From assembly GCF_944380985.1 (NCBI RefSeq), contig NZ_CALWJJ010000002.1, forward strand, positions 210,283 through 274,282: a DNA stretch of 64,000 nt, given 5' to 3'. The stretch is from an uncultured Agathobaculum sp. (GTDB lineage: Bacteria; Bacillota; Clostridia; Oscillospirales; Butyricicoccaceae). The translations under genes were made by a program, and so were the position numbers. Positions 47,571 through 55,536 of this stretch are shown piece after piece (the stretch's first letter is position 1; the number at the start of each line of letters is the position of its first letter). The notes under the pieces were generated by a model. That model was given only the letters and a program-made list of their open reading frames with translations, did not search any database and had not been told where the DNA came from.

Positions 47571-49709
47571 ATGCAAAACACATACTTGGCGCATATCGAT
47601 AGCGATGGACGTGAGCAAGCATTAATCGATCATCTGGTAGGCACCGCAGAACGGGCAAAGAGGTTTGCCGCATTGTTTGACAGCGCTGGAGCGGCTGAGT
47701 TGGCAGGGCTTGCGCACGATCTTGGGAAGTACTCTGAGGCGTTTCAGAAAAGGTTGCATGGCGGTCCGCGAGTAGACCATGCGACATCGGGCGCTTTTGT
47801 GTGCTGTCAGCAAGGGCAAATCTGCGCTGCATTTGCTGTAGTGGGCCATCACACTGGGCTTCCGGATGGCGGAAGTAGAACCGATCCCGCGGGGACATCC
47901 ACGTTTTACGGACGTATTGCAGCAGCAGCCCAGGGCAAGCTGGAAAATGCCGACGCTTGGCGGCGTGAAGTTTCGCTCCCTGCCCCACTCCATTCATCAT
48001 GCGAGCAGGACCCATTGGAGGGGATGTTTTATATTCGTATGTTGTATTCCTGCCTGGTGGATGCGGATTATTTGGATACAGAAACGTTTATGCTCGGACA
48101 AGAACGGCAGACAGATGGAGCGCTTTCCATAGATGAACTGTGGGAAAGGCTTTGTACCCATATTGCGCACTGGTTCCCGCCCCAAGGGGATTTAAATCGC
48201 CAACGGTGCGCTATCCTGCAGCGGTGTATGGACGAAGGGTGCAGCCGTTCACCCGGGTTGTTCTCTTTGACTGTGCCGACCGGTGGTGGGAAAACAGTGT
48301 CATCTCTTGCCTTTGCATTAGCACATGCAAAGACACATCACTTGCAGCGCGTGATTTATGTTATCCCTTATACATCTATTATTGAGCAGACTGCCGATGT
48401 ATTCCGAGAAATTTTAGGGGAAGAGAATGTTTTAGAGCATCATTCTAATGCAGGATTTGATATAGAGGATGAAGCGGATGCAAAAAACACTCGTATGGCG
48501 CAGGCAACAGAAAACTGGGATGTGCCGGTAGTGGTGACGACTGCGGTACAGTTTTTTCAATCCCTTTATGCATATCGTTCTTCTCAGTGCCGTAAGCTTC
48601 ATAATATTGCGGGAAGCGTAGTGGTGTTTGATGAAGCGCAGATGCTGCCCATACCTTATCTGCGCCCCTGTGTTTATGCAATGGCACAACTGGTGAAATA
48701 TTATGGAGTATCGGCCGTGTTAAGCACAGCAACGCAACCTGCTTTGGAACCGCTCTTTCGTGAATTTCTTCCGACGCATTCGGTAACGGAACTTTGTCCT
48801 GCTACACTATACCAGTGGAACGGGTTCCGTCGGGTTACCATACGCAGGACAGGCCGCCTTACTTGGGAAGAGCTGGCAGGCCGCCTCTCCGAACAAGATC
48901 AGGTGCTCTGCATTGTAAACTCGCGAAAAGGTGCGCAAACACTATTCCATCTTCTGCAGGGAGAGGGATGTTATCATCTTTCGACATTGATGTATCCAGC
49001 GCATCGTAGGACTCAGTTGAAAGAAATCCGGCAGCGGCTTGCTGATGGGTTGCCATGTTGCGTCGTATCCACCTCGCTGATCGAAGCCGGGGTCGATGTG
49101 GACTTCCCTGCGGTCTACCGAGAGGAAGCGGGGTTGGACTCAATTTTGCAGGCGGCTGGCCGGTGCAACCGGGAGGGTAAGCGCCCTGCTGATGAAAGCA
49201 TTGTCACAGTATTCCAGAGTGAAGAGAAAACACCGCCATTGTTCGCCGCTGCAGTTGGTGCAGCGCGGCTGACCATAGCACGGTTTGAAGATATTTCCTG
49301 CCAACAGGCGATCCATTACTACTTTCAGCAGCTTTTGGATTTGAAAGGTGATGAAGCACAGGATGTCAAGCGCCTGATGAAGCTGATGCGTGAGGAATTG
49401 CTGCCATTTCGAAAAGTTGCGGAACGTTTTCAGCTAATAGAGAGCCCAACGCGGATTATTTACATACCACTGGGTGATGGACAGGCATTGCTGGATCGTT
49501 TTTGCGCTGGAGAGCGCAGCCGCAGGCTGTTCCGGAAATTGGGTCAGTATGGGGTTTCTGTTTATGAACAGCACTTCGCTTCACTGAATCGAGCGGGTGA
49601 TCTGGAGTTGCTGGAAGATGGCTCGGCTATCCTGCGGAATACGATATTATACTCTGAGGCAACTGGATTATCGCTTGCAGCGGACGGTGGAAAAGGGTTG
49701 TTTATATAG
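47571..49709 (+). CDS. cas3: CRISPR-associated helicase-nuclease Cas3 (type I-C)
   Basis: The effector that unwinds and degrades DNA recruited by Cascade. The N-terminal HD nuclease has AGLAHDLGKYSEAFQKRL and AFAVVGHHTGLPDGG. The helicase follows: Walker A LTVPTGGGKTVSSLAFALA, DEAD-type VVFDEAQMLP, SAT-type VLSTATQPAL, and motif VI AGRCNREGKR near residue 535. At 712 residues it is normal. The ATG at 47571 behind GAGGGAGAG is preferred over the longer frame at 47514. It is separated from the Cascade genes by a terminator and a new promoter, so it is expressed independently. Confidence 0.97.
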   Translation: MQNTYLAHIDSDGREQALIDHLVGTAERAKRFAALFDSAGAAELAGLAHDLGKYSEAFQKRLHGGPRVDHATSGAFVCCQQGQICAAFAVVGHHTGLPDGGSRTDPAGTSTFYGRIAAAAQGKLENADAWRREVSLPAPLHSSCEQDPLEGMFYIRMLYSCLVDADYLDTETFMLGQERQTDGALSIDELWERLCTHIAHWFPPQGDLNRQRCAILQRCMDEGCSRSPGLFSLTVPTGGGKTVSSLAFALAHAKTHHLQRVIYVIPYTSIIEQTADVFREILGEENVLEHHSNAGFDIEDEADAKNTRMAQATENWDVPVVVTTAVQFFQSLYAYRSSQCRKLHNIAGSVVVFDEAQMLPIPYLRPCVYAMAQLVKYYGVSAVLSTATQPALEPLFREFLPTHSVTELCPATLYQWNGFRRVTIRRTGRLTWEELAGRLSEQDQVLCIVNSRKGAQTLFHLLQGEGCYHLSTLMYPAHRRTQLKEIRQRLADGLPCCVVSTSLIEAGVDVDFPAVYREEAGLDSILQAAGRCNREGKRPADESIVTVFQSEEKTPPLFAAAVGAARLTIARFEDISCQQAIHYYFQQLLDLKGDEAQDVKRLMKLMREELLPFRKVAERFQLIESPTRIIYIPLGDGQALLDRFCAGERSRRLFRKLGQYGVSVYEQHFASLNRAGDLELLEDGSAILRNTILYSEATGLSLAADGGKGLFI

Positions 49710-49713
49710 ATAG

Positions 49714-49756
49714 GCAGGGCGCAGGTTAGAAATATGCCTGCGCCCTGCTTGTGATT
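49714..49756 (+). terminator. Hairpin terminator after cas3
   Basis: A strong 12-bp stem GCAGGGCGCAGG/CCTGCGCCCTGC with an 11-base loop, followed by TTGTGATTT. The T-run is weak, but the stem is perfect and lies directly after the cas3 stop. Confidence 0.65.
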
Positions 49757-49879
49757 TACCTATAAAAACCACAAATATTTCATTCACAGGAGTGATCTTC
49801 GCATAAACAAGTGTATTGTAGATAAACGGCGCTGTCAAATTAGACACTTAAACAAATAATATAAATTGAATGTTAATTG

Positions 49880-49908
49880 TTGGAAAAAGTAAAAAATAGT
49901 GGTATAAT
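49880..49908 (+). promoter_or_regulatory. Promoter of the cas5-cas2 operon
   Basis: TTGGAA at 49880, 17 bases, TATAAT at 49903, leaving a leader of about 135 bases that includes a short ORF. A palindrome TGTCAAATTAGACA lies upstream at 49834-49847. Confidence 0.65.
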
Positions 49909-49945
49909 GACATAACATAAAAAAATTTGGAAAGGGGTGAGATGC

Positions 49946-50020
49946 ATGCGCCAGATGCCATGTGGTAAAGCCATACCGGTTTGTAAAGTGGATAGTCCAC
50001 TCCCTCCATTGATCATTTAG
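49946..50020 (+). CDS. Possible 24-residue leader peptide before cas5
   Basis: ATG at 49946 follows GGAAAGGGGTGAGATGC and opens MRQMPCGKAIPVCKVDSPLP..., ending at TAG 50018-50020, 29 bases before cas5. Inside it lies a small hairpin GTGGA-TAG-TCCAC. The position between promoter and first cas gene suits a translated leader; no family is known. It may also be chance. Confidence 0.35.
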   Translation: MRQMPCGKAIPVCKVDSPLPPLII

Positions 50021-50049
50021 ATTACATTTTGCGAAAGGAGTGATAGCCT

Positions 50050-50712
50050 GTGTCGATCCGACTGGAGGTATGGGGAGAGTATGCCCTTTTTACCCGTCCC
50101 GAGATGAAAGTAGAGCGTGTCAGCTACGATGTGATGACGCCATCTGCGGCGCGGGGGTTAGTAGAATCCATATACTGGCACCCGGGTATAAAATGGGTTA
50201 TTGATCGCATTCATGTTTGTGCGCCCATTCGGTTTAGCAATCTGCGTCGCAATGAGGTGAAATCCACCATACCGGCGCGCACAGTTCACACAATGATGAA
50301 ACGCGGCGGTGGCTCGCTTTACCTATCAACAGCGGAAGATATTCAGCAACGTGCCTCCCTACTCTTGCGTGATGTACATTATGTGATAGAAGCACATTTT
50401 GAAATGACATCAAATGCTGCCGCTGTAGATAATACGGGCAAGTTCCAGGATATTGTCACGCGCCGTATCCGAAAGGGGCAGTTTTATCATCAGCCTTGCT
50501 TTGGCTGTCGTGAATTTCCGGCGCAGTTTCGTATGTGTGAGCAGATGCCATCCTGCCCGGAAGACCTCAAAGGGGAAAAAGACTTGGGATGGATGTTGTG
50601 GGGGATAGATTACTCGGATGCTCGAAATATCCGCCCGATGTTTTTCCGGGCGAAGTTGCACGACGGGATACTGAATGTGCCAACACGGGATAGCGGGGAG
50701 GTGCGAGCGTGA
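50050..50712 (+). CDS. cas5c: Cas5c, crRNA-processing Cascade subunit (type I-C)
   Basis: In type I-C systems Cas5 (Cas5d) both cuts the pre-crRNA and caps the 5' end of the crRNA, replacing Cas6. The 220-residue chain has the RAMP N-terminus SIRLEVWGEYALFTRPEMKVER followed by SYDVMTPSAARGLVESIYW, and FYHQPCFGCREFPAQFRM in the C-terminal part. GTG at 50050 is the start, behind GAAAGGAG. Its stop overlaps cas8c by four bases. No cas6 is in the window, as expected for I-C. Confidence 0.95.
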   Translation: MSIRLEVWGEYALFTRPEMKVERVSYDVMTPSAARGLVESIYWHPGIKWVIDRIHVCAPIRFSNLRRNEVKSTIPARTVHTMMKRGGGSLYLSTAEDIQQRASLLLRDVHYVIEAHFEMTSNAAAVDNTGKFQDIVTRRIRKGQFYHQPCFGCREFPAQFRMCEQMPSCPEDLKGEKDLGWMLWGIDYSDARNIRPMFFRAKLHDGILNVPTRDSGEVRA

Positions 50713-52442
50713 TTCTGCAGGCATTGACCGCTTATTATGAGACGCTGTCGGCGCGCGGAGAGGCGCCAGCGTACGGATGGGGATATGCCAAGGTCTCTTT
50801 TGCCCTATGTATCAACCAAAACGGCGCATTAGAACAAGTCGTTTCTGTAAAAACTGAGCAGCAGCGTGGGAAAAAACTGGAGCTTGTTCCACAGAACATG
50901 CTTCTGCCAGCACAGGTGAAGCGAGCCAACGGCATTGCTGCAAACTTTTTATGTGATAACGCCAGCTACTTCTTAGGCGTGGATAACAAGGGGAAGCCGG
51001 AGCGAGCGCTGCAATGCTTTGCGGCATGCAAGGAGCTGCATGAGACTATCCTGAAGGACGTGGACACGCCGGCGGCACACGCGGTACTGGCCTTTTTCCG
51101 CTGTTGGAAGCCGGAGGAGGCAGCAGATCATCCGGCGCTTGCGGAATGTTTGGAGGACGCACTGGCGGGCGCCAATTTCGTATTTCGGTGTGCAGGAGAT
51201 GGGCCCCAGGATGACCCCCAGATACGGAAAGCCTGGGAGACACATTACAGCGCAGTGGATGGAGCGCCCGAGATGGCGTGCCTTGTGACCGGCGCGGTCG
51301 GACCGGTAGAGAGCATCCATCCAGTCATTAAGAATGTGCATGGCGCTCAGTCGATGGGGGCGGCATTGGTATCGTTTAATGCGCCGGCCTATTGCTCCTA
51401 TGGAAAAGAGCAGAATCTGAATGCGCCGACCAGTAAATACGCCGCTTTCGCTTACACTACGGCGCTAAACCACCTTCTAGATGATCGGGAACATGTTTGG
51501 AGGCTGGGGAATACAACAGTGGTGTGCTGGGCGCAAAATGGTGGAAACGCTTACCAGAATTTAATGGGCTGGATCGGTTTTGGCGGAACGGCCCCCTATT
51601 CTTTTGATGATTTACAATCTGTTGTGGCGCGCCTATGCCAAGGGGAGGCGGTGCAGTTTGAAGAAGAACTGCTGGATCCTCAAATGGAATTTTATATTCT
51701 TGGGCTGTCTCCAAATGCAGCGCGGCTGTCTGTCCGTTTCTTTTTGCGTAATACATTTGGAGCATTCTTGACAAATACCCAGGCGCATCAGCAGCGGTTG
51801 GAAATTGTCCGGCCGGCCTATGATAATTTCGAAACAATTCCACTGTGGAAATTGCTGGAGGAGACGGTTAATCAGAATGCGCGAGATAAAACACCCTCAC
51901 CTGAACTGGCCGGCGAAGTTGCGCGCGCTGTGCTGAATAATACTCCGTATCCGGTGACGCTGCTTAACAGCGTGATGCTGCGCATCCGTGCAGAACATAA
52001 GGTTACGCGCGGCCGTGCTGCCATCCTGAAAGCATATTATCTGAAGAATTCACATACTGCTGTGCCAAAGGAGGTTTTAACTGTGGCGCTTAATACACAA
52101 AGCACCAATATCCCCTACAATTTGGGAAGAGTATTCTCGGTGTTGGAAGCGATTCAGTCTGCTGCAAATCCAGGTATCAACACAACCATCCGAGACAGGT
52201 ATTTTAACGCAGCTTCTGCTACGCCTGCACATGTTTTTCCTGTGCTGGTCAATCTTGCGCAAAAACATCTAAAAAAGATGGATGGAGGAAAGCAGGCTTA
52301 CTATATCAAGCAACTGGTGGAATTGATGGACAAGCTGGGCGAAAACTATCCGGCACGCTTAAATCTGCCTCAGCAAGGTGCATTTCAACTGGGTTATTAT
52401 CAGCAAACACAGGCCCGCTTTGAGAAAAAGGAGGAAAAGTGA
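50709..52442 (+). CDS. cas8c: Cas8c, large Cascade subunit (type I-C, Csd1)
   Basis: The large subunit recognises the PAM and helps open target DNA. The 577-residue chain starts at GTG 50709 overlapping cas5c (GTGA). ILQALTAYYETLSARGEAPAYG and IHPVIKNVHGAQSMGAALVSFN, then YCSYGKEQNLNAPTSKYAAFAY are the family core. From residue 459 the C-terminal 119 residues are also the product of an internal start (Cas11c; separate entry). The gene sits 1 base before cas7c. Confidence 0.95.
   Translation: MILQALTAYYETLSARGEAPAYGWGYAKVSFALCINQNGALEQVVSVKTEQQRGKKLELVPQNMLLPAQVKRANGIAANFLCDNASYFLGVDNKGKPERALQCFAACKELHETILKDVDTPAAHAVLAFFRCWKPEEAADHPALAECLEDALAGANFVFRCAGDGPQDDPQIRKAWETHYSAVDGAPEMACLVTGAVGPVESIHPVIKNVHGAQSMGAALVSFNAPAYCSYGKEQNLNAPTSKYAAFAYTTALNHLLDDREHVWRLGNTTVVCWAQNGGNAYQNLMGWIGFGGTAPYSFDDLQSVVARLCQGEAVQFEEELLDPQMEFYILGLSPNAARLSVRFFLRNTFGAFLTNTQAHQQRLEIVRPAYDNFETIPLWKLLEETVNQNARDKTPSPELAGEVARAVLNNTPYPVTLLNSVMLRIRAEHKVTRGRAAILKAYYLKNSHTAVPKEVLTVALNTQSTNIPYNLGRVFSVLEAIQSAANPGINTTIRDRYFNAASATPAHVFPVLVNLAQKHLKKMDGGKQAYYIKQLVELMDKLGENYPARLNLPQQGAFQLGYYQQTQARFEKKEEK
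52083..52442 (+). CDS. cas11c: Cas11c small subunit, translated from an internal start in cas8c
   Basis: Inside cas8c the sequence AAAGGAGG (52067-52074) is followed 8 bases later by an in-frame GTG at 52083, exactly codon 459 of cas8c. This would give a 119-residue protein starting VALNTQSTNIPYNLGRVFSV and rich in helices, the size and position of the Cas11c small subunit. Internal translation of Cas11 from cas8 genes is established for type I-C. Starting with GTG instead of ATG is the only oddity. The helical small subunit would stabilise the opened target strands in Cascade. Confidence 0.85.
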   Translation: MALNTQSTNIPYNLGRVFSVLEAIQSAANPGINTTIRDRYFNAASATPAHVFPVLVNLAQKHLKKMDGGKQAYYIKQLVELMDKLGENYPARLNLPQQGAFQLGYYQQTQARFEKKEEK

Positions 52443-52443
52443 A

Positions 52444-53370
52444 ATGACTGAACCGATTAAAAACCGCTATGAATTCGTTATCCTATTTGATGTTGAAAAT
52501 GGCAATCCCAATGGCGATCCAGATGCGGGCAACATGCCGCGCGTGGATCCGGAAACCGGACTTGGTATTGTGACCGATGTGTGCCTAAAGCGGAAGATTC
52601 GAAATTATATAGAAACGGTAAAAGAGGACGCGGCAGGCTTTCGGATTTATGTTAAGGATGGCGTGCCGCTTAACCGCAGCGATAACGAAGGATTTATACA
52701 GGTAGGCATTGATAATGCGGCGGCTATGAAACCTGAAGAGTTGAAGAAGAAAATCAAGGCAAAAAAAGATGAGGAAAGGGATGTCGATGAAATTGTAAGA
52801 GATTTCATGTGTCAAAACTTTTTTGATATACGTACACTTGGCGCGGTCATGACGACGATGGTCAAGGGGGCGCTCAATTGCGGACAAGTGCGTGGGCCGG
52901 TGCAACTGGGATTTGCGCGCAGTATCGATCCTATCGTGCCGCAGGAGGTTACGATTACACGTGTGGCAATCACTACAGAAACCGACGCCGAACGCAAGGG
53001 AACGGAAATGGGCCGGAAATACATTGTGCCATATGGACTTTACCGCTGTGAGGGATACATCTCTGCTAATTTGGCCCGCAAAACCACTGGATTTTCAGAA
53101 GAAGATCTATCCTTGCTGTGGGAAGCGATTATGAATATGTTTGAACACGATCATTCTGCCGCCCGTGGCAAGATGGCGGTTCGAAAGTTGATTATTTTTA
53201 AACATGATTCTGAACTTGGCAACGCACCGGCATGGAAGTTATTCGATGCAGTGCAGATCCGCAGGAAATCGCCGGATGATCCAGCCCCTGCACGCGCATA
53301 TCAAGACTATGTGGTGGCGGTTGATGAGTCGGCATTGCCCAAGGGTGTGACCTGTCAACAACTGGGATAA
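52444..53370 (+). CDS. cas7c: Cas7c, Cascade backbone subunit (type I-C, Csd2)
   Basis: Forms the helical backbone along the crRNA. NRYEFVILFDVENGNPNGDPDAGNMPR is the family N-terminus (shown in part), followed by TDVCLKRKIRNYIE; the middle contains GAVMTTMVKGALNCGQVRGPVQLGF and RVAITTETDAERKG. At 308 residues it is normal. The ATG at 52444 with AAGGAGG upstream is chosen; the longer frame overlaps cas8c. Its stop shares one base with the cas4 ATG (TAATG). Confidence 0.96.
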   Translation: MTEPIKNRYEFVILFDVENGNPNGDPDAGNMPRVDPETGLGIVTDVCLKRKIRNYIETVKEDAAGFRIYVKDGVPLNRSDNEGFIQVGIDNAAAMKPEELKKKIKAKKDEERDVDEIVRDFMCQNFFDIRTLGAVMTTMVKGALNCGQVRGPVQLGFARSIDPIVPQEVTITRVAITTETDAERKGTEMGRKYIVPYGLYRCEGYISANLARKTTGFSEEDLSLLWEAIMNMFEHDHSAARGKMAVRKLIIFKHDSELGNAPAWKLFDAVQIRRKSPDDPAPARAYQDYVVAVDESALPKGVTCQQLG

Positions 53371-54029
53371 TGTACCAAGAGGAAGAGTATCTTTCGCTCT
53401 CCGGGTTGCAGCATTTTGCATTTTGCCGCCGCCAGTGGGCACTGATCCATATTGAACAACAATGGAAGGAAAATCTGCGCACGGTCGAGGGGAATTTGTT
53501 TCATCACCGTGCGCATGATGAGCAACAGCGGGAGCGCAGAGGTGATACGCTGATTCTGCGTGGGCTGTCGGTTTTCTCTGCGAGGCTCGGCATTACAGGA
53601 AAATGTGATGTGGTGGAGTTTCACACAGCGGCGAAGGGGATTACGCTACAAGGCGAGGAGGGAACATGGGAGCCCTATCCAATCGAATATAAACGCGGCG
53701 CGCCTAAGGGGCATAATGCCGATGCCTTGCAGCTTTGTGCCCAGGCAATGTGCTTGGAAGAAATGCTATGCTGCAACATATCAGAAGGCGCACTGTTCTA
53801 TGGGGAGACGCGCCGCCGGACAGTTGTTTGCTTTAACGAGATGTTGCGTCAACAAGTAAGCGATCTACTTAAAGAGATGCATATGCTATATGCACGTGGA
53901 TACACACCGCGGGTAAAACCATCTAAAGGATGCAATGCCTGCTCGCTAAAAGAAATTTGCCTTCCCACGTTGCAGCGGCGCGGGCCGGTGAGCCGGTATT
54001 TGCAGCAAGGGATGGAGGAGAAACCATGA
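53370..54029 (+). CDS. cas4: Cas4 exonuclease (adaptation)
   Basis: Trims and orients new spacers by PAM. LSLSGLQHFAFCRRQWALIH carries the first Cys, and the C-terminal KGCNACSLKEICLP supplies the other three cysteines of an iron-sulfur cluster. The RecB-type nuclease core contains GKCDVVEFH and YPIEYKRGAPKGH (Asp, Glu and Lys). The 219-residue length is standard. Start overlaps cas7c by one base; its stop overlaps the cas1 ATG by four. Confidence 0.95.
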   Translation: MYQEEEYLSLSGLQHFAFCRRQWALIHIEQQWKENLRTVEGNLFHHRAHDEQQRERRGDTLILRGLSVFSARLGITGKCDVVEFHTAAKGITLQGEEGTWEPYPIEYKRGAPKGHNADALQLCAQAMCLEEMLCCNISEGALFYGETRRRTVVCFNEMLRQQVSDLLKEMHMLYARGYTPRVKPSKGCNACSLKEICLPTLQRRGPVSRYLQQGMEEKP

Positions 54030-55057
54030 GACAATTACTCAACACGCTGTTTGTGACCTCGGAAGACATTTATTTATCGTTAGATGGGGAAAATGTAGTG
54101 GCAAATAGAGAAAAAAAGGTGGCCGCTCGTTATCCGCTGCACACATTGTCTGGTATTCTTTCGTTTTCCTATTCAGGTGCATCACCGGCCTTGATGGGCG
54201 CTTGCGCAAAACGTGGAATCTTATTAGCATTCTGCACCCCAAGGGGCAGATTCTTAGCGCGAGTCTGTGGGGAGTCGAATGGAAATGTTTTGCTTCGGCG
54301 CACCCAATATCGCGTTGCAGACGATCCCGAACAGAGTTGCCGCGTAGCCCGTTCCATGGTGTTTGGCAAGCTATATAATGCACGTTGGAGTATAGAGCGC
54401 ACCAAGCGAGACCACGGTCTGCGGGTAGATGTCGATCAACTAAGCGAAGTATCCGCACGGATGTATGCGCTTTTGCCGCAGGTGCTGGAGGAAACCAGTT
54501 TGGACAGTCTGCGGGGGCTCGAAGGCACGGGAGCGGCTGGATACTTCAGTATCTTTGACCAGATGATTTTGGGAGATCGCGAGGTGTTCCGTTTTCAGAG
54601 CCGCAGCCGCCGGCCTCCGCTGGATCCGGTAAATGCTTTGCTTTCGTTTGCATATGCGCTTTTGGCAAATGAATGTGCGGCAGCCTTGGAAAGTGTGGGG
54701 CTTGATGCCTATGTAGGCTTTTTGCATCGTGATCGACCAGGGCGCAGCTCACTTGCGTTGGACTTGATGGAGGAGCTTCGACCGTGCGTGGCCGATCGGT
54801 TTGTCCTGACAGTAATTAATAACCGCTTACTCAAGAAAAAAGATTTTTATTATAGAGAAAATGGTGGCGTTTATCTCTCGGACGATGCAAGACGCAGCTT
54901 TTTGCAGCGTTGGCAGGATCGGAAAAAGGACACCATTACTCACCCGTACTTGGGTGAAAAGATGCCGTGGGGATTGATTCCATGGATACAGGCTTTGCTT
55001 TTGGCTCGATATTTACGCGGCGATTTGGATATGTACCCCGCTTTTCTTTGGAAGTGA
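54026..55057 (+). CDS. cas1: Cas1 integrase (adaptation)
   Basis: Inserts new spacers at the leader end of the array together with Cas2. The 343-residue chain has RQLLNTLFVTSEDIYLSLDG at the N-terminus and, in the catalytic domain, LRGLEGTGAAGYFSIFDQMI (Glu), DAYVGFLHRDRPGRSSLALDLMEELRP (His and Asp, quoted in part) and LTVINNRLL. GGAGGAG stands before the ATG at 54026. All residues expected of an active enzyme are there. Confidence 0.96.
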   Translation: MRQLLNTLFVTSEDIYLSLDGENVVANREKKVAARYPLHTLSGILSFSYSGASPALMGACAKRGILLAFCTPRGRFLARVCGESNGNVLLRRTQYRVADDPEQSCRVARSMVFGKLYNARWSIERTKRDHGLRVDVDQLSEVSARMYALLPQVLEETSLDSLRGLEGTGAAGYFSIFDQMILGDREVFRFQSRSRRPPLDPVNALLSFAYALLANECAAALESVGLDAYVGFLHRDRPGRSSLALDLMEELRPCVADRFVLTVINNRLLKKKDFYYRENGGVYLSDDARRSFLQRWQDRKKDTITHPYLGEKMPWGLIPWIQALLLARYLRGDLDMYPAFLWK

Positions 55058-55069
55058 GGTGTAATAGCT

Positions 55070-55360
55070 ATGCTTGTATTGATTACATATGATGTCAACA
55101 CAGAAGATGCTGCGGGTAGAAAACGGCTGCGTCAGATAGCCAAGCAATGTGTAAACTATGGGCAGCGTGTACAGTGCTCTGTTTTCGAATGCTTGGTAGA
55201 TGCAGGACAATGCAAACAGCTTCAAGCAAAGTTATTATCTATCATAGATGAGCAAAAAGACAGCCTGCGATTCTATTATCTTGGTAAACAATATGAAAAT
55301 AAGATAGAACATTTTGGGTGTAAAACAACTTATATGCCAGAAGAACCTCTGATAATTTGA
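55070..55360 (+). CDS. cas2: Cas2 (adaptation)
   Basis: A 96-residue ferredoxin-fold protein. MLVLITYDVNTEDAAGRKRLRQ has the metal-binding Asp in YDVN, CVNYGQRVQCSVFECLV is the middle strand region, and DSLRFYYLGK follows. It starts 12 bases after cas1 and is the last cas gene before the leader. Confidence 0.95.
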   Translation: MLVLITYDVNTEDAAGRKRLRQIAKQCVNYGQRVQCSVFECLVDAGQCKQLQAKLLSIIDEQKDSLRFYYLGKQYENKIEHFGCKTTYMPEEPLII

Positions 55361-55536
55361 GTCAGTGCGAAGCCCAAGTGATCTTATAATGATATGGCAC
55401 TTCGCACCTATAAAGTATGTTTTGACTGGGCAGACCAAATGACTTATTATAAATAATAAGTCTATTATAGCTGTCAAAAGAAATATAATTTGGAGTTTTG
55501 CACAATTAATCAGATGTCTTTTTGTTGTTGTTTGCT
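55361..55536 (+). promoter_or_regulatory. CRISPR leader
   Basis: A 176-base AT-rich segment between the cas2 stop and the first repeat. It contains an inverted repeat GTGCGAAG (55365-55372) and CTTCGCAC (55400-55407) enclosing a TATAAT-like element. The leader side is fixed by the position next to cas2, the direction of the repeat (ending ATTGAAAT, the I-C crRNA handle) and the greater repeat variation at the far end. Confidence 0.8.
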
